Shown: in pieces, positions 34,161 to 43,294 of the stretch
How the letters are laid out: each line of letters starts with the position of its first letter
How positions within the stretch are numbered: the stretch's first letter is position 1
Source: Echinarachnius parma
Lineage: Eukaryota > Echinodermata > Echinoidea > Clypeasteroida > Echinarachniidae
Assembly (NCBI GenBank): GCA_037951105.1
Contig: JBAMJV010003802.1
Location: 1-64,000 of the forward strand
Reading direction: 5' to 3'
Length of the DNA: 64,000 bases
The notes under the pieces: generated by a model
What the model saw: only the letters and a program-made list of their open reading frames with translations
The model's database searches: none
What the model was told of the DNA's origin: nothing
Program-made: the position numbers and the translations under genes

Positions 34161-34253
34161 TTAACCTATTCGAGACTGATTGATTTTGGTATCACATGCA
34201 TTCTCCATAGACCCAAGCCCAAGTATTTTCGGAACAAGTCCTGAACCGGTTAA
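34161..34253 (-). mobile_element. Ultra-short TTAA element, family A
   Basis: 93 bp from TTAA to TTAA, with GGTATCACATGCATTCTCCA and AGTCCTGAACCGGTTAA. Confidence 0.8.
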
Positions 34254-34302
34254 CATGAGATATTTATGTGTTTACTGTTTGACAAAGATATGTGTTGTCT
34301 TG

Positions 34303-34398
34303 TTAAACCCTTTCAGGACTGAGGTCACGAAAATATTCGGGCTAGGGTCTATGGAGAATGCATGTTATAGCAAAATCAATCCGTCCTGAACGGGTTAA
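34303..34398 (+). mobile_element. Ultra-short TTAA element, family A (good copy)
   Basis: 96 bp. TTAAACCCTTTCAGGACTGA at the left, GGGTCTATGGAGAATGCATG in the middle and CCGTCCTGAACGGGTTAA at the right. TTAA lies on both sides. Confidence 0.85.
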
Positions 34399-34559
34399 CA
34401 GTATTGAAGATGATTCATGGGTTTGCATCTAGGCAAGCCAGCTACTTGAACTATTAACTCATGTATCACTTCTCGTAAAACATAATCTGGTGGGTACGAT
34501 AACAAAATAATACAGAACAAGAGCTTTATCTAGGCAAAGAAACACCCTGTGTGAAATGT

Positions 34560-36475
34560 ACGGCTAACAGCCTAGACAATAAATAAAACTAGGTGGTGCA
34601 CCGCTTCTCGTAACTATTCATTTAGCGAGCACAATATAATGCTGCGAAGCATCATTAAGGAGAGCATCGACGTAAGCAAACATGCAATGCATGTAAACTG
34701 GGGCTGCTCCCTGTTCATTAAATTTATGAAGATGTATGTGACTGTTGCCAGGCTTTATGGGCATACAAACTCCCATCTATGGCTGACAAATAAAACGTAA
34801 GTAGTGCACCCCTGGTTTATCATACAAATTAATTTAGCGAGCACAATATAAAGCTGCGAAGCATTATTAAAGGGACTTAGTATTACATTGTCCAAATCCT
34901 CAAAACGTACATGGAACTCTAGTGGTTCTCTCATACCTTGTCATATTCATATTAACAATTTAAAAAATGGGACAGGTTTCTGTTTTTCAAATTTCCATTT
35001 TGTTCACAAGATATCTATGATTGAAGTGTTCAGATGTTAGACTGTCTACGGGATAATTTAAGCCGTGTACAAAAATAAGTGCAATCAGTTAGTGAATATC
35101 ACTTTGCATTTTTGCTCATTTCTCGACCAAAAAACATCCAATTAACGTGACATTTCCACACATTACTTTGTGGACATATTAGATAACAACAATATATATT
35201 CTATTAATCACTCTTCACACTTTGCACTTGTCAACAAAGTTACTAGATCCCTTTAAGGAGATCATCAGCACAAGCAAACATGCATTGTATGTAAACTAGG
35301 GCACTGTTTAATGTTCATTAAATTTATGAAGATTTATGTGATCGTCACCAGGCTAGCGTGCTATTTCAACTTAATGGTGTACCCTTTTCCTGTACATAAA
35401 ATAGTTTACAATTTGGAGATAATAATATTCACAAAAGCATCAACATAACCAAACAATCGCTGCTTGTAAAAATGTTGCACTGCTAATTAAAAGGGAAGAT
35501 TTATGAGATAATTTCCTCCTAGTATGCCAATAAAATGATAAATCCCCTTTTCCCAAATTGATCAGCGAAAAATGATTAATATTTTAGGCATGTAATGTTG
35601 ACAGCAAAATATGCAAACAAGACTAACTGGTGCGCTGTTCACTGCTGTTTAATAACATTGCAGACTTATTTGATCTTTACCAGCTAGCTAGCCAATAAAA
35701 AATTATCATTATGACCAGAGCCAAAATTATTAATATTTAAGGGTTTTAATGAGGACAACACGATCTATAGCAAACAAGGACTGTATGTCAACTGGTGCAC
35801 TATTTACTGCTGTTTAATAACATGAAGATTAATGTGATCATTACTAGCTAGCTAGCCAATAAAAAATGATCATTATCAAAAACAATGCCAAAAATGATTA
35901 ATATTTAACTAAGGGTTTTAATGAGAACGACGAACTAAGAAAACAAGAATTATATGTTATCTGGTACACTGTTCACTGCTGCTTAAAAACATGGAAGATT
36001 AATGTGATCTTTACCAGCTAGCAAGCTAATAAAAATTATTATTATGAACAAAGCCAAAATGATTAATATTTAAGGGATTAATGAGGACAACACAATAGGC
36101 AAACAAGGACTCTATTTACTGCTGTTTAATAACATGAAGATTTATGTGATCTTTACCAGCCAGCTAGCCAATAAAAATTATCATTATGAACAAAGCCAAA
36201 ATTATTAATACTTTAGGGTTTTATTGAGAACAACAAAATAGGCAAATAAGAATGCTATATGATCTGGTACACTGTTCACTGCTGTTTAATAACATGAAGA
36301 TTGATGTGATCATTTCAAGGAACCAGCCTAATAAAATGAGGAAAATTGATGAACAAAGCCAAAATGATTAAAACTTTAGGGTATTAATTAGAACAAAAAA
36401 GATGAACAAGCACTAATATTAAACTGGTACACGTTCACTGTTGTTTAATAACATTGAAGATTTATGTGCTCATTC
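34560..36475. repeat. Tandem array, about 155-190 bp units, split by a MITE
   Basis: Units share CACTGTTCACTGCTGTTTAA, TAACATGAAGATTTATGTGA, TTACCAGCTAGCTAGCCAAT, AAATTATCATTATGAACAAA and GATTAATATTTAAGGG. Clear units start near 35640, 35800, 35970, 36110, 36270 and 36430. Earlier diverged units (34600-34870 and 35257-35420) share CTGCGAAGCATCATTAAGGA and AACATGCAATGCATGTAAAC. A family C MITE splits the second. Confidence 0.75.
34871..35252 (+). mobile_element. TTAA-flanked MITE, family C (copy 3, empty site visible)
   Basis: 382 bp between TTAA at 34867-34870 and 35253-35256. The host repeat reads GAAGCATTATTAA before it and TTAAGGAGATCATCAG after it. The neighbouring unit at about 34645 reads GAAGCATCATTAAGGAGAGC, uninterrupted with a single TTAA. 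This proves a 4-bp TTAA duplication and fixes the element ends. Confidence 0.9.
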
Positions 36476-36479
36476 CTGG

Positions 36480-36800
36480 GTAAGCGCAGAAGCCTAGGCC
36501 TAGGGACCCAGTGCGAATCAAAAACAGCCCCAGGGGGAGTAAAATTATTTTAATAATCTCGCCACGCCACGATACTATGACTCAACATACCACGCCGCTG
36601 CTTTGTTAGGGAGGTGATTTACGAGCGACATGGTCGAAAGTAAATAAAGCACACGTGACAAGCTACATACATTGTACATGGTTTACTTTATTGAGACTGT
36701 GCAAAACAAAGCAACTGTTTTTGTAGGTGAAAGATGGTTGAACCTTCTACAGAGCTGATAAACGTATGTTTTACATGACCCTATTAAACCACTAGAAAGA
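36480..36800. other. No recognisable feature
   Basis: Begins with AGCGCAGAAGCCTAGGCCTA; the rest is ordinary AT-rich DNA leading into the satellite that hosts the DIRS element. Confidence 0.5.
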
Positions 36801-36994
36801 AGATTATACTAATATTACATTTCATTCAAACATGCTTAGCATTTCCATGTGCATTGTTTGGCACTTACTGAGCAAAGCACCCAGGGATTGACTTATTGCT
36901 GAACCGCCTAATATAACTCCATCGGTAATTTGGCACAGTTGTGTAATGGTGGCGACTAAATGAATCTTAGTGATTTCATTATCCATTAGAGATA

Positions 36995-37124
36995 CTAACC
37001 AACCCCCTTCAACATTTGTATATCCATTTGGATGCACAGAAAACAACTCGCTAAAAACCACCCTAAAAAGAAACTGCCTTGGACCGAGACTACTCCCCTA
37101 TATATACCAGGCGCTGGGCCATAA
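36995..37124 (+). repeat. DIRS left inverted terminal repeat
   Basis: 130 bp from CTAACCAACCCCCTTCAACA to GGCGCTGGGCCATAA. By eye it is identical in reverse complement to 43295-43424. It carries its own TATATATA at 37099-37106. The 38 bp outside it (36957-36994) are unique to this end and recur only in the internal complementary region. Confidence 0.92.
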
Positions 37125-37181
37125 TTGTCCTCTTTCAATTGCGCACGACTACCGACGCGGGGAGGACGGGAGGGAATTTAT

Positions 37182-37279
37182 GAAGGGGGTTGGTTAGTAT
37201 CTCTAATGGATAATGAAATCACTAAGATTCATTTAATCCATATCGAGATCCCTAACCAACCCCCTTCAACATTTGTATA
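37182..37279. repeat. DIRS internal complementary region (circle-junction sequence)
   Basis: The first part (37182-37235) is the reverse complement of the left edge: GGATAATGAAATCACTAAGA then TTCATTTA. The second part (37233-37279) is the reverse complement of the right edge: TTAATCCATATCGAGATCCC. They overlap in TTA at 37233-37235, the same trinucleotide (TAA on plus) that borders the element. In the accepted DIRS model this region templates joining of the two ends into a circle. Confidence 0.9.
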
Positions 37280-37349
37280 ATCCCTGACCCACACAAATAA
37301 TATAAATGAAGTACACTTACTGACTGGAGGAGGGGTCGGCCCACGCATA

Positions 37350-38342
37350 CTACATGGAGCCAGCCGCCAGAGCCGCCTCAGCAAAGGACGGACGTCCGGC
37401 CACCACGTCCCGTAGGTAGCATGACACGAATGTGTTTGATGACGCCCAGTAAGCCGCCCGTTTAATTTCGTCCACGGAAGCTCCGTTAAAGAGAGCCCAC
37501 GAAGCAGCCATCGCCCGGGTTTCGTGGGCATGGGCAGGTGATTGCACCAGCGCGTCATCTCCTGCTGCGTGGATCGCCAGTACCAGCCATCGTGAGACAG
37601 TGGCCGTTGAAACGGGGAGATGAGGACGGATTGAGGAGATGAAAAGGACAGGGGAGGACCTTACTGACTCGGTACGTTTGATGTACCAGCGCAGAGCTCG
37701 AACCGGGCACCAAAGACGGTCCGCCCGCACCGATGAGAGCGAGGAGATCGTGGGGAGGAAAATCTCAACCGGAGGGGAACCCGCTGTTTGATTTTTCGCT
37801 ATGAATCCAGGGGAGGGGATCAGTCTAACTCCACCCCTCTCCCACCGCACATGTCCCTTCGCCAGGGACAGGGCATGGAGGGCGCTCCGCCTCTGGCCCG
37901 AAGCAATCGCCAGAAGGAACGCAGTCTTCACTGCCACCTGCTTCAGAGGGGCCTCCGCCATAGGTTCGAACGGGGCGCGGGCCAGGGCCTGGAGCACGCG
38001 AGTCAGGTCCCAGGACGGCACCAGGGACCTGGAGGGCGGGCGTTTGATGAAAAACGCCTTCATAATTCGGGATATCGATTCGTTAGAGGCTACCGTGGAA
38101 CCATCGGGGAAGCCAGCATGCACCGCCCCGATGGCCGAGCGGTACCCCCGCACCGTGGCTAACGCCAGACCTTCATCGAATAGTTCAATTAGGAAATCCA
38201 CTATCTTCCCTAAATGGGCAGTACGGGGATCACACCCCCGTTCCCTGCACCACACTCCGTACCGGGAGAGACGAGAATCGTAGGTCCGTCTTGTTGAAAG
38301 ACGCCATGATGATGCGATGAAATCTGCAGCGCGCTCTGAAAG
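37350..38342 (-). CDS. DIRS tyrosine recombinase (330-residue domain)
   Basis: The integrase of the element: it should insert the circular cDNA by cutting and joining through a phosphotyrosine. The domain starts near LSERAADFIASSWRLSTRRT, a typical N-terminal core-binding helix region. Catalytic residues visible, counted from that L: Arg 151/152 in SGQRRSALHA, His273 and Arg276 in HAHETR, Trp299 in AAYWAS, and Tyr309 in SCYLRD. It ends with TAG. The first ATG lies well inside the domain (residue 94), so it is not started independently. The frame is -1 relative to RT, overlaps its end by 133 nt, and is open upstream for another 620 codons. Expression probably needs a frameshift or splicing. 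Confidence 0.9.
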   Translation of the reverse strand, partial: LSERAADFIASSWRLSTRRTYDSRLSRYGVWCRERGCDPRTAHLGKIVDFLIELFDEGLALATVRGYRSAIGAVHAGFPDGSTVASNESISRIMKAFFIKRPPSRSLVPSWDLTRVLQALARAPFEPMAEAPLKQVAVKTAFLLAIASGQRRSALHALSLAKGHVRWERGGVRLIPSPGFIAKNQTAGSPPVEIFLPTISSLSSVRADRLWCPVRALRWYIKRTESVRSSPVLFISSIRPHLPVSTATVSRWLVLAIHAAGDDALVQSPAHAHETRAMAASWALFNGASVDEIKRAAYWASSNTFVSCYLRDVVAGRPSFAEAALAAGSM

Positions 38343-40504
38343 GCCGTCCTGGCCCGCGGACACCCGGACAGAGGCCACAATACCAATCTGAGCGTGCGCG
38401 GGAACGGGTGGGGGAGGCCGGACAGCGGCTGCACCACCAGATCCACCCGAGGGGGAAGGCTGCGAGGCAGCGCTACCAACAAGGATACTAGAGTCTGAAA
38501 CCAGGGCCGGGCCGGCCACATCGGGGCCACCAACAGCAGCTCGGCCCTGTCTTCCACCACCTTCCGAAGCACCAGGGGGATGAGGGGGAAGGGGGGGAAG
38601 GCATAGCCCCGGATCCCCTGCCACGAGACGGAGAACGCATCCTCCGCCCAGGCTCGGGGATCCCGGGCCCGCGAACAGTACGCGTCTAGTTGGCGATTTA
38701 TGGCCGACGCGAACAGGTCTACCCCCGGACACGGGAAGGACCTGCAAATTTGGTTGAAAACTACTGGGTGGAGATGCCACTCCGACGGAAGGAAACGGCC
38801 GCGGGAAAGGAAATCCGCAATTACATTGTGGTCTCCTGGTACGTGGACTGCTAGCAAGACCACGCCGTGTTCCCGGCAGGAGGTCCACAGGTCCAGTGCC
38901 AAGCGACACAACGGGAGGGACCTCGTGCCCCCCTGCCTGTTTACATACGCCACTACTGTGGAATTGTCTGAGACCACTCTGACTGTTCGCCCCCGTAAGG
39001 ACGGGAAAAACTCGTGAAGGGCCAGTCTCACTGCATACATTTCCAGAATGTTGCTGTGGAGGTCCGCTTGGAGGGGGGACCAAAGCCCCGAGATGTAGCG
39101 GTCTCCCATGTACGCCCCCCACCCAATCTTTGAGGCATCGGTGGTCACTGTCACCGAGGGGGAGGGCTTTCTGAACGCCTTCCCCTGCGAAAGGAATTGA
39201 GGGTCCGCCCACACCGCACAGGCCCTCCTGGCCTCGTCGGTGAATGGCACCTGGGTTCGAGGGGAGTCCACGGCCTGTCGAAAGTAGGCCTGGAGGAACA
39301 TCTGCACGGGCCGGATGAAGAGACGGCAATCTGGCACTAGGTCCACCAAGCTGGTGAGGTGGCCGAGAAAAACCTGCCACAACTCCGCCGGGGAGGTGGG
39401 GCTCGAACGTAATCGGAGAACGACGCCCTGGACTGCCGCCACTCGGTGGGCCGCAGGGCGGGCCAGCTGGGACACTAGGTTGAGTTCGGCCCCCAGGAAC
39501 ACTGGGGTCTGGGAGGGAGTCAATTCCGACTTCCGCTCGTTGATGAGGAAGCCCAACGATCTGACTAGCTCGAGGGTCTCTGCAAGGTGCCGGCGGAGAG
39601 CGGCCTCCGAAGGGGCCACCACCAGCCAGTCGTCCAGGTAGACGAAAATTTTGATCCCTCGAGACCGAAGGAACCCCGCCACTGCCGACACCAACCTGGA
39701 AAAAACTCTGGGAGAGGACTTCAGGCCAAAGGGGAGGACCTGATACTGGAAGGTCCGCAGTCCTACCTGGAACCCCAGGAACCGCCAGCAGTGCGGATGG
39801 ACGGGGACATGGAGGTACGCATCGGAGAGATCTATGGATGCTGCCCATTCGCCCGGCTCGAGGAGGGGGAGGATGGAAGCGAGGGTCTCCATACGAAAAT
39901 GAACATCCGGGACGAAACGATTGAATCTTTTTAAGTTCAGGATTAACCGGAAATCCCCTGTCCGCTTGGGCACCAGGAATACCGGTGAGAGGCACAACGA
40001 CGGGGAGTCGACCACCTCCACAATGGCCCGCTTGGCCAGAAGTGAGTCGATCTCCGCCCAAACCGCCGCTCGCCGCACCTGCGACTGCGGCAGAGCCGTG
40101 GGGAAACGAAGGGTACCGGGGAAGGAGGGCAGTAGACTGATGCGCAAGCCCTGCGCGACCGTGGAGAGGACGAACGAGTCCACGGAGATGTCTGCCCACC
40201 TTTCCCGGAAGCCGGAAAGGCGGCCTCCCACTGGCCCCGAGGCCACACTCGCCACTACGCCACCGTCATGACTGGCCAAAGGAGGCAGGACGGCCACGTC
40301 TGCCACCTCTAGGGCGCCTAGCCGCCCCTCGTCCACGAAACGGGGCAGGCTGACGACCGGAGGAGAAACCACGACCGGAGAAGGAACCACGACCGGGGAA
40401 GGGACCACCCCACGCAGGAGGTCCGTCACGGGCAACGACCTCGCCTCGGGCCGGAGCACGAGTCGCTCTGGAGTCGTGGGACGTACGCCGCCGACCGGAA
40501 CCAC
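38210..40504 (-). CDS. DIRS reverse transcriptase / RNase H
   Basis: Copies element RNA into DNA and removes the template. In the 764-codon frame the fingers/palm begin near residue 140. SIDLSDAYLHVPV gives the first catalytic Asp (about 225), LPFG is at 257-260 and YLDD at 289-292. RNase H follows, with Asp456 in TTDASK, Glu488 in LEMYA, Asp513 in VSDNST and Asp564 in VIADFLSR. After it, VDLFAS (595-600) and LLVAPMWP (657-664) mark the conserved block where DIRS elements have a putative DAM-like methyltransferase; I cannot see its catalytic motif. There is no ATG before residue 205, and the frame is +1 to ORF1 with 239 nt of overlap. RT is therefore probably made as an ORF1 fusion. Confidence 0.93.
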   Translation of the reverse strand: MVPVGGVRPTTPERLVLRPEARSLPVTDLLRGVVPSPVVVPSPVVVSPPVVSLPRFVDEGRLGALEVADVAVLPPLASHDGGVVASVASGPVGGRLSGFRERWADISVDSFVLSTVAQGLRISLLPSFPGTLRFPTALPQSQVRRAAVWAEIDSLLAKRAIVEVVDSPSLCLSPVFLVPKRTGDFRLILNLKRFNRFVPDVHFRMETLASILPLLEPGEWAASIDLSDAYLHVPVHPHCWRFLGFQVGLRTFQYQVLPFGLKSSPRVFSRLVSAVAGFLRSRGIKIFVYLDDWLVVAPSEAALRRHLAETLELVRSLGFLINERKSELTPSQTPVFLGAELNLVSQLARPAAHRVAAVQGVVLRLRSSPTSPAELWQVFLGHLTSLVDLVPDCRLFIRPVQMFLQAYFRQAVDSPRTQVPFTDEARRACAVWADPQFLSQGKAFRKPSPSVTVTTDASKIGWGAYMGDRYISGLWSPLQADLHSNILEMYAVRLALHEFFPSLRGRTVRVVSDNSTVVAYVNRQGGTRSLPLCRLALDLWTSCREHGVVLLAVHVPGDHNVIADFLSRGRFLPSEWHLHPVVFNQICRSFPCPGVDLFASAINRQLDAYCSRARDPRAWAEDAFSVSWQGIRGYAFPPFPLIPLVLRKVVEDRAELLLVAPMWPARPWFQTLVSLLVALPRSLPPRVDLVVQPLSGLPHPFPRTLRLVLWPLSGCPRARTAFQSALQISSHHHGVFQQDGPTILVSPGTECGAGNGGVIPVLPI

Positions 40505-42299
40505 GAAAAGATCCAGAGGCCCTCGGAGAGGCGCCCTCCCGGCGAGACGGCCGGTTACGGAAAGGGCGGAGACGCCCGGCCACCTCCGAGGCTCTCTTGG
40601 CCGTGCTCACCTCGGCATCGAGGGCGTTGTCCAACTCTCCCGCAAACAAAAACGGACCCGTTAAGGGAATAGCCGCAACGGCAGGCGTGGGAATGAGGCG
40701 ACCTAAGCCCAGGAACACTACTCGAGCAATCTGGTCGAAAAGGAGCTCCTCCACCGCCCGGATCAAGTTGAACGTCGACTCGCGGTCCTCCGAGCACATC
40801 TCGAGCGCGTCTGCGCGGTTCAAAATGTCTTGCAGAGATACAGAGTATACCGATAGACGAAGAGCCATCCGGGCTGCCAGGGACACATTAGACCAAGTGC
40901 GATCGGCTGACCGGAAGGAAGCAGACTGCAGTCCCGTCGCCCTGGACCCGCTCAAAGAGGAAGCCAGAGCGAGGAGGGCAGGAGAATGTTTAGGAACCGT
41001 GAAGTAACTGTCACGGTCCTCCAGACGAATACCAAAAGCCGACACATGATGAGTAGGGACAATGGCGGCCGGCTTGACGGTCCCGGATACCGGTCTCGAA
41101 GACTCCGCCACCGCCTCCAGTTCCCGGAGGAAATCCGCCGTCACCGGAATACCCGACGAATCCGGGGGGGACGCCGACTGGAAAATCCGCTGCTGGGGAA
41201 CAGGCACAACCGACTCCGCCTCTGTAACCGCCGGAGAAAAGAAATTGATCAGCGCCTCTGCCGCGCGGCCGACCTGGAGAGCACGCGGAGAATCCACCTC
41301 CTCCTCTTCCTCTTCCGACTCTAACGGAAAGGACTCCCCATCCGGTACATCCATGGGCACGGAGGGGCCAGCCTCCACGGGAAGCGAAGAGGACGGGACC
41401 GAACGAGACGCCAGAAATTCCTGGAAAAGCCGCATCAACTCCTCGTTACCAGGAGAAAGGGGCACACCCACCCCAGCCGCACGGGAAGGGGCAGCCCTCA
41501 CCTCATCAGCCACCTGACGAACCGGGGGCGGAGCCCCCAGCGAAGAAGACGGGGCCACGGAAGGGGCACCCAACCCCCCAAAACCTAATCCAACCCCTGG
41601 GAAGGAAGAAGAATGAATAAGCCCCGGAACCCCCCGTGGGGTCCGGGGTACAGAAAGGGCCTCACCCCCAACCCGAGGGGGATGAGACGCTGCTGCAAGG
41701 GCCCCCCCCGGGGGGGCCGCGCTATAAGTAACACGAGAAGCGGTCGAAACAGCCGCGAAACTAGGGGAACTTACCCTTGGTCTAGTGGGGACTGACCTCC
41801 CTCGGCCAGGAATCCCGGGAGCAGAAGTCACTCGTCCATGCTGGGTGCGACCTTTCGAGTGCACCGGGCGCGGAGTCCCGCGCCCGTCAAAAGCTATGGA
41901 AAGAGCGGACTTACCCGGCTTGCGAGAGGACTTACGTGTGTGGTGAGAAATGGCCCGAGTCTTGAACTGCTCACCGTGACCAAAGCCGGACATCATAGGC
42001 GAATTACAACCGGGGACGGCACCCCGGCTGACGCCACGATCCCCGGGCCCTACGATGATAGGGGGACCGTCTTCAGGAGACCCTACTAACCCTCTAGCCA
42101 TAGGATACCCCTGGGTGCCACAGCTACTGCTTCGCCCATCCGTGAGGCGCGAATTAGTAGCACGGGATTCTAAATTTGGTTCCCCCGGAACCGACATTGA
42201 ACGACCCGGGGGAAGGGAACCCGGCCTCAAACTCCCCGTCTCTTGACCCTCGCCGGACGAGGCCGACAAGACGTCCACCCAACCATCATCCGATGTCAT
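40266..42299 (-). CDS. DIRS ORF1, gag-like nucleic-acid-binding protein
   Basis: 677 codons from the first ATG (MTSDDGWVDVLSASS) to TGA at 40266-40268. The open frame extends 13 codons further up but into the presumed intron acceptor. The N-terminal 250 residues are Gly/Ser/Pro/Arg-rich and look disordered. An acidic run (SEEEEEEVDS) follows. The central helical region contains YFTVPKHSPALLALASSL and VEELLFDQIARVVFLGLGRL. The C-terminus is rich in RG/GR repeats (PFRGRGAARRPRGGRRGR), suited to RNA binding. No zinc knuckle is seen. The position and composition match the gag-like ORF1 of DIRS elements; the precise function is inferred. Confidence 0.82.
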   Translation of the reverse strand: MTSDDGWVDVLSASSGEGQETGSLRPGSLPPGRSMSVPGEPNLESRATNSRLTDGRSSSCGTQGYPMARGLVGSPEDGPPIIVGPGDRGVSRGAVPGCNSPMMSGFGHGEQFKTRAISHHTRKSSRKPGKSALSIAFDGRGTPRPVHSKGRTQHGRVTSAPGIPGRGRSVPTRPRVSSPSFAAVSTASRVTYSAAPPGGALAAASHPPRVGGEALSVPRTPRGVPGLIHSSSFPGVGLGFGGLGAPSVAPSSSLGAPPPVRQVADEVRAAPSRAAGVGVPLSPGNEELMRLFQEFLASRSVPSSSLPVEAGPSVPMDVPDGESFPLESEEEEEEVDSPRALQVGRAAEALINFFSPAVTEAESVVPVPQQRIFQSASPPDSSGIPVTADFLRELEAVAESSRPVSGTVKPAAIVPTHHVSAFGIRLEDRDSYFTVPKHSPALLALASSLSGSRATGLQSASFRSADRTWSNVSLAARMALRLSVYSVSLQDILNRADALEMCSEDRESTFNLIRAVEELLFDQIARVVFLGLGRLIPTPAVAAIPLTGPFLFAGELDNALDAEVSTAKRASEVAGRLRPFRNRPSRREGASPRASGSFRGSGRRRTSHDSRATRAPARGEVVARDGPPAWGGPFPGRGSFSGRGFSSGRQPAPFRGRGAARRPRGGRRGRPASFGQS

Positions 42300-42360
42300 A
42301 CCTAGATGCACAAAGGAACAAGGTAAGAAAAAAACCAAAGGAAAAAAGGGAGGTTAGCAT
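42297..42360 (-). promoter_or_regulatory. Probable 3' splice site just before ORF1 ATG
   Basis: On the minus strand: a branch-like TGCTAAC (42353-42359), a 40-nt pyrimidine-rich stretch with TTTTTTCCTTTGG and TTTTTTTCTTACC, then CATCTAG|GTATG. The acceptor AG is at 42302-42303 and the ORF1 ATG at 42297-42299, only two bases into the exon. A donor-like AAA|GTAAGA lies at 43197, downstream of the predicted start of transcription. Splicing would remove about 0.9 kb including the homopolymer tracts. Confidence 0.5.
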
Positions 42361-42374
42361 CCCCCCATAAACAT

Positions 42375-42545
42375 TCAATTATTATTTTTTTATTTTTTTT
42401 TTTTTTTTTTAACAAAAAATAAATTTTTTTTTTTTTTTTTTCCAAGTTTTTTTTTTTTTTTTTTTTTTTTTTTGTCCCTTCGAGGGCACCCCCGCACTTT
42501 TTTTTTTTTTTTTTTTAAAGTGTGGGGGAGGGGGGGGTGGGAGGG
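42375..42545. repeat. Homopolymer tracts in the DIRS leader
   Basis: Four T runs on plus (about 42385-42410, 42426-42441, 42447-42473 and 42499-42516), which are A runs in the sense strand. A G-rich stretch follows (42523-42560). The lysine-rich minus frames here are translation shadows. Run lengths may carry assembly error. Confidence 0.85.
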
Positions 42546-42559
42546 GGGGGGGGAAGGGG

Positions 42560-43294
42560 GTGGAGGGGCCAAGAACCCCGACACCACCTCTCCCCAACAC
42601 ATGTTTCAACCCATGGTGACCCCGACGAGGCACCACCCCCCCCTCAACAAAACAAAGGCCAACAAAGGACAAGCCACGACCCCGAGGTCGAACCAACACA
42701 CACCACAACAAGGTTATAAAAACAAAATGGCGGGCATGCAAGAATACGAACATGACATCAAAATTTAAAAATAAAAAACTTTCAACATCATTCATGAATC
42801 GAGCACAACGTCTCCGAAATGATTGACGGCCATGGAAAGAGAGGAAGCAACATTATACACGAGCCAAGACGCAAGACCCCCCGAACGAGGGGGCCGAGCA
42901 AGCCCAAATAAAAATCAATCTTATACATGACCCGAGGTATAAAACCCCGAGAAAAAAATTTAACTGAGAGTGAAAACTCGGACCGAATCTCGCCCGTAAC
43001 TACGGGGGAACACTCCCACCGCGAGCCGTCCGAAAATTCACGCATGCGTCATTTTCTTAACCACCAACGGAGCGCCAGAAAAACCTAACAGAAAGCTCCG
43101 AAAATGGTCTCAAAATCGCTTCTGACAAGGTCCAAGGACTTACAAATCAAATAGGGTTATTGCGCTACACTGATAGATAGAAAAAGAACGGTCTTACTTT
43201 AGATTGTAGACTGCTACGAAAATTCTTAGAATCAAATGTAAGAGCGCGATTTTCAGCGTGACTGTCTCTAAGGCGTCGCAAATGAAAGAGGGAG
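42560..43294 (-). other. DIRS 5' leader, no supported coding frame
   Basis: Between the right terminal repeat and the splice acceptor the sense strand has only short frames. The donor-like GTAAGA at 43197 is the best splice signal. Confidence 0.5.

Noticed and set aside
37788-42370. Plus-strand frames of 60-160 codons opposite the DIRS genes
   Set aside because: They are antisense shadows produced by the GC-rich coding strand. None shows a motif and minus-strand domains are unambiguous.
42390-42795. Lysine-rich minus-strand frames (70 and 128 codons) in the DIRS leader
   Set aside because: They translate A runs and a C-rich stretch; they are probably within an intron and have no domain.
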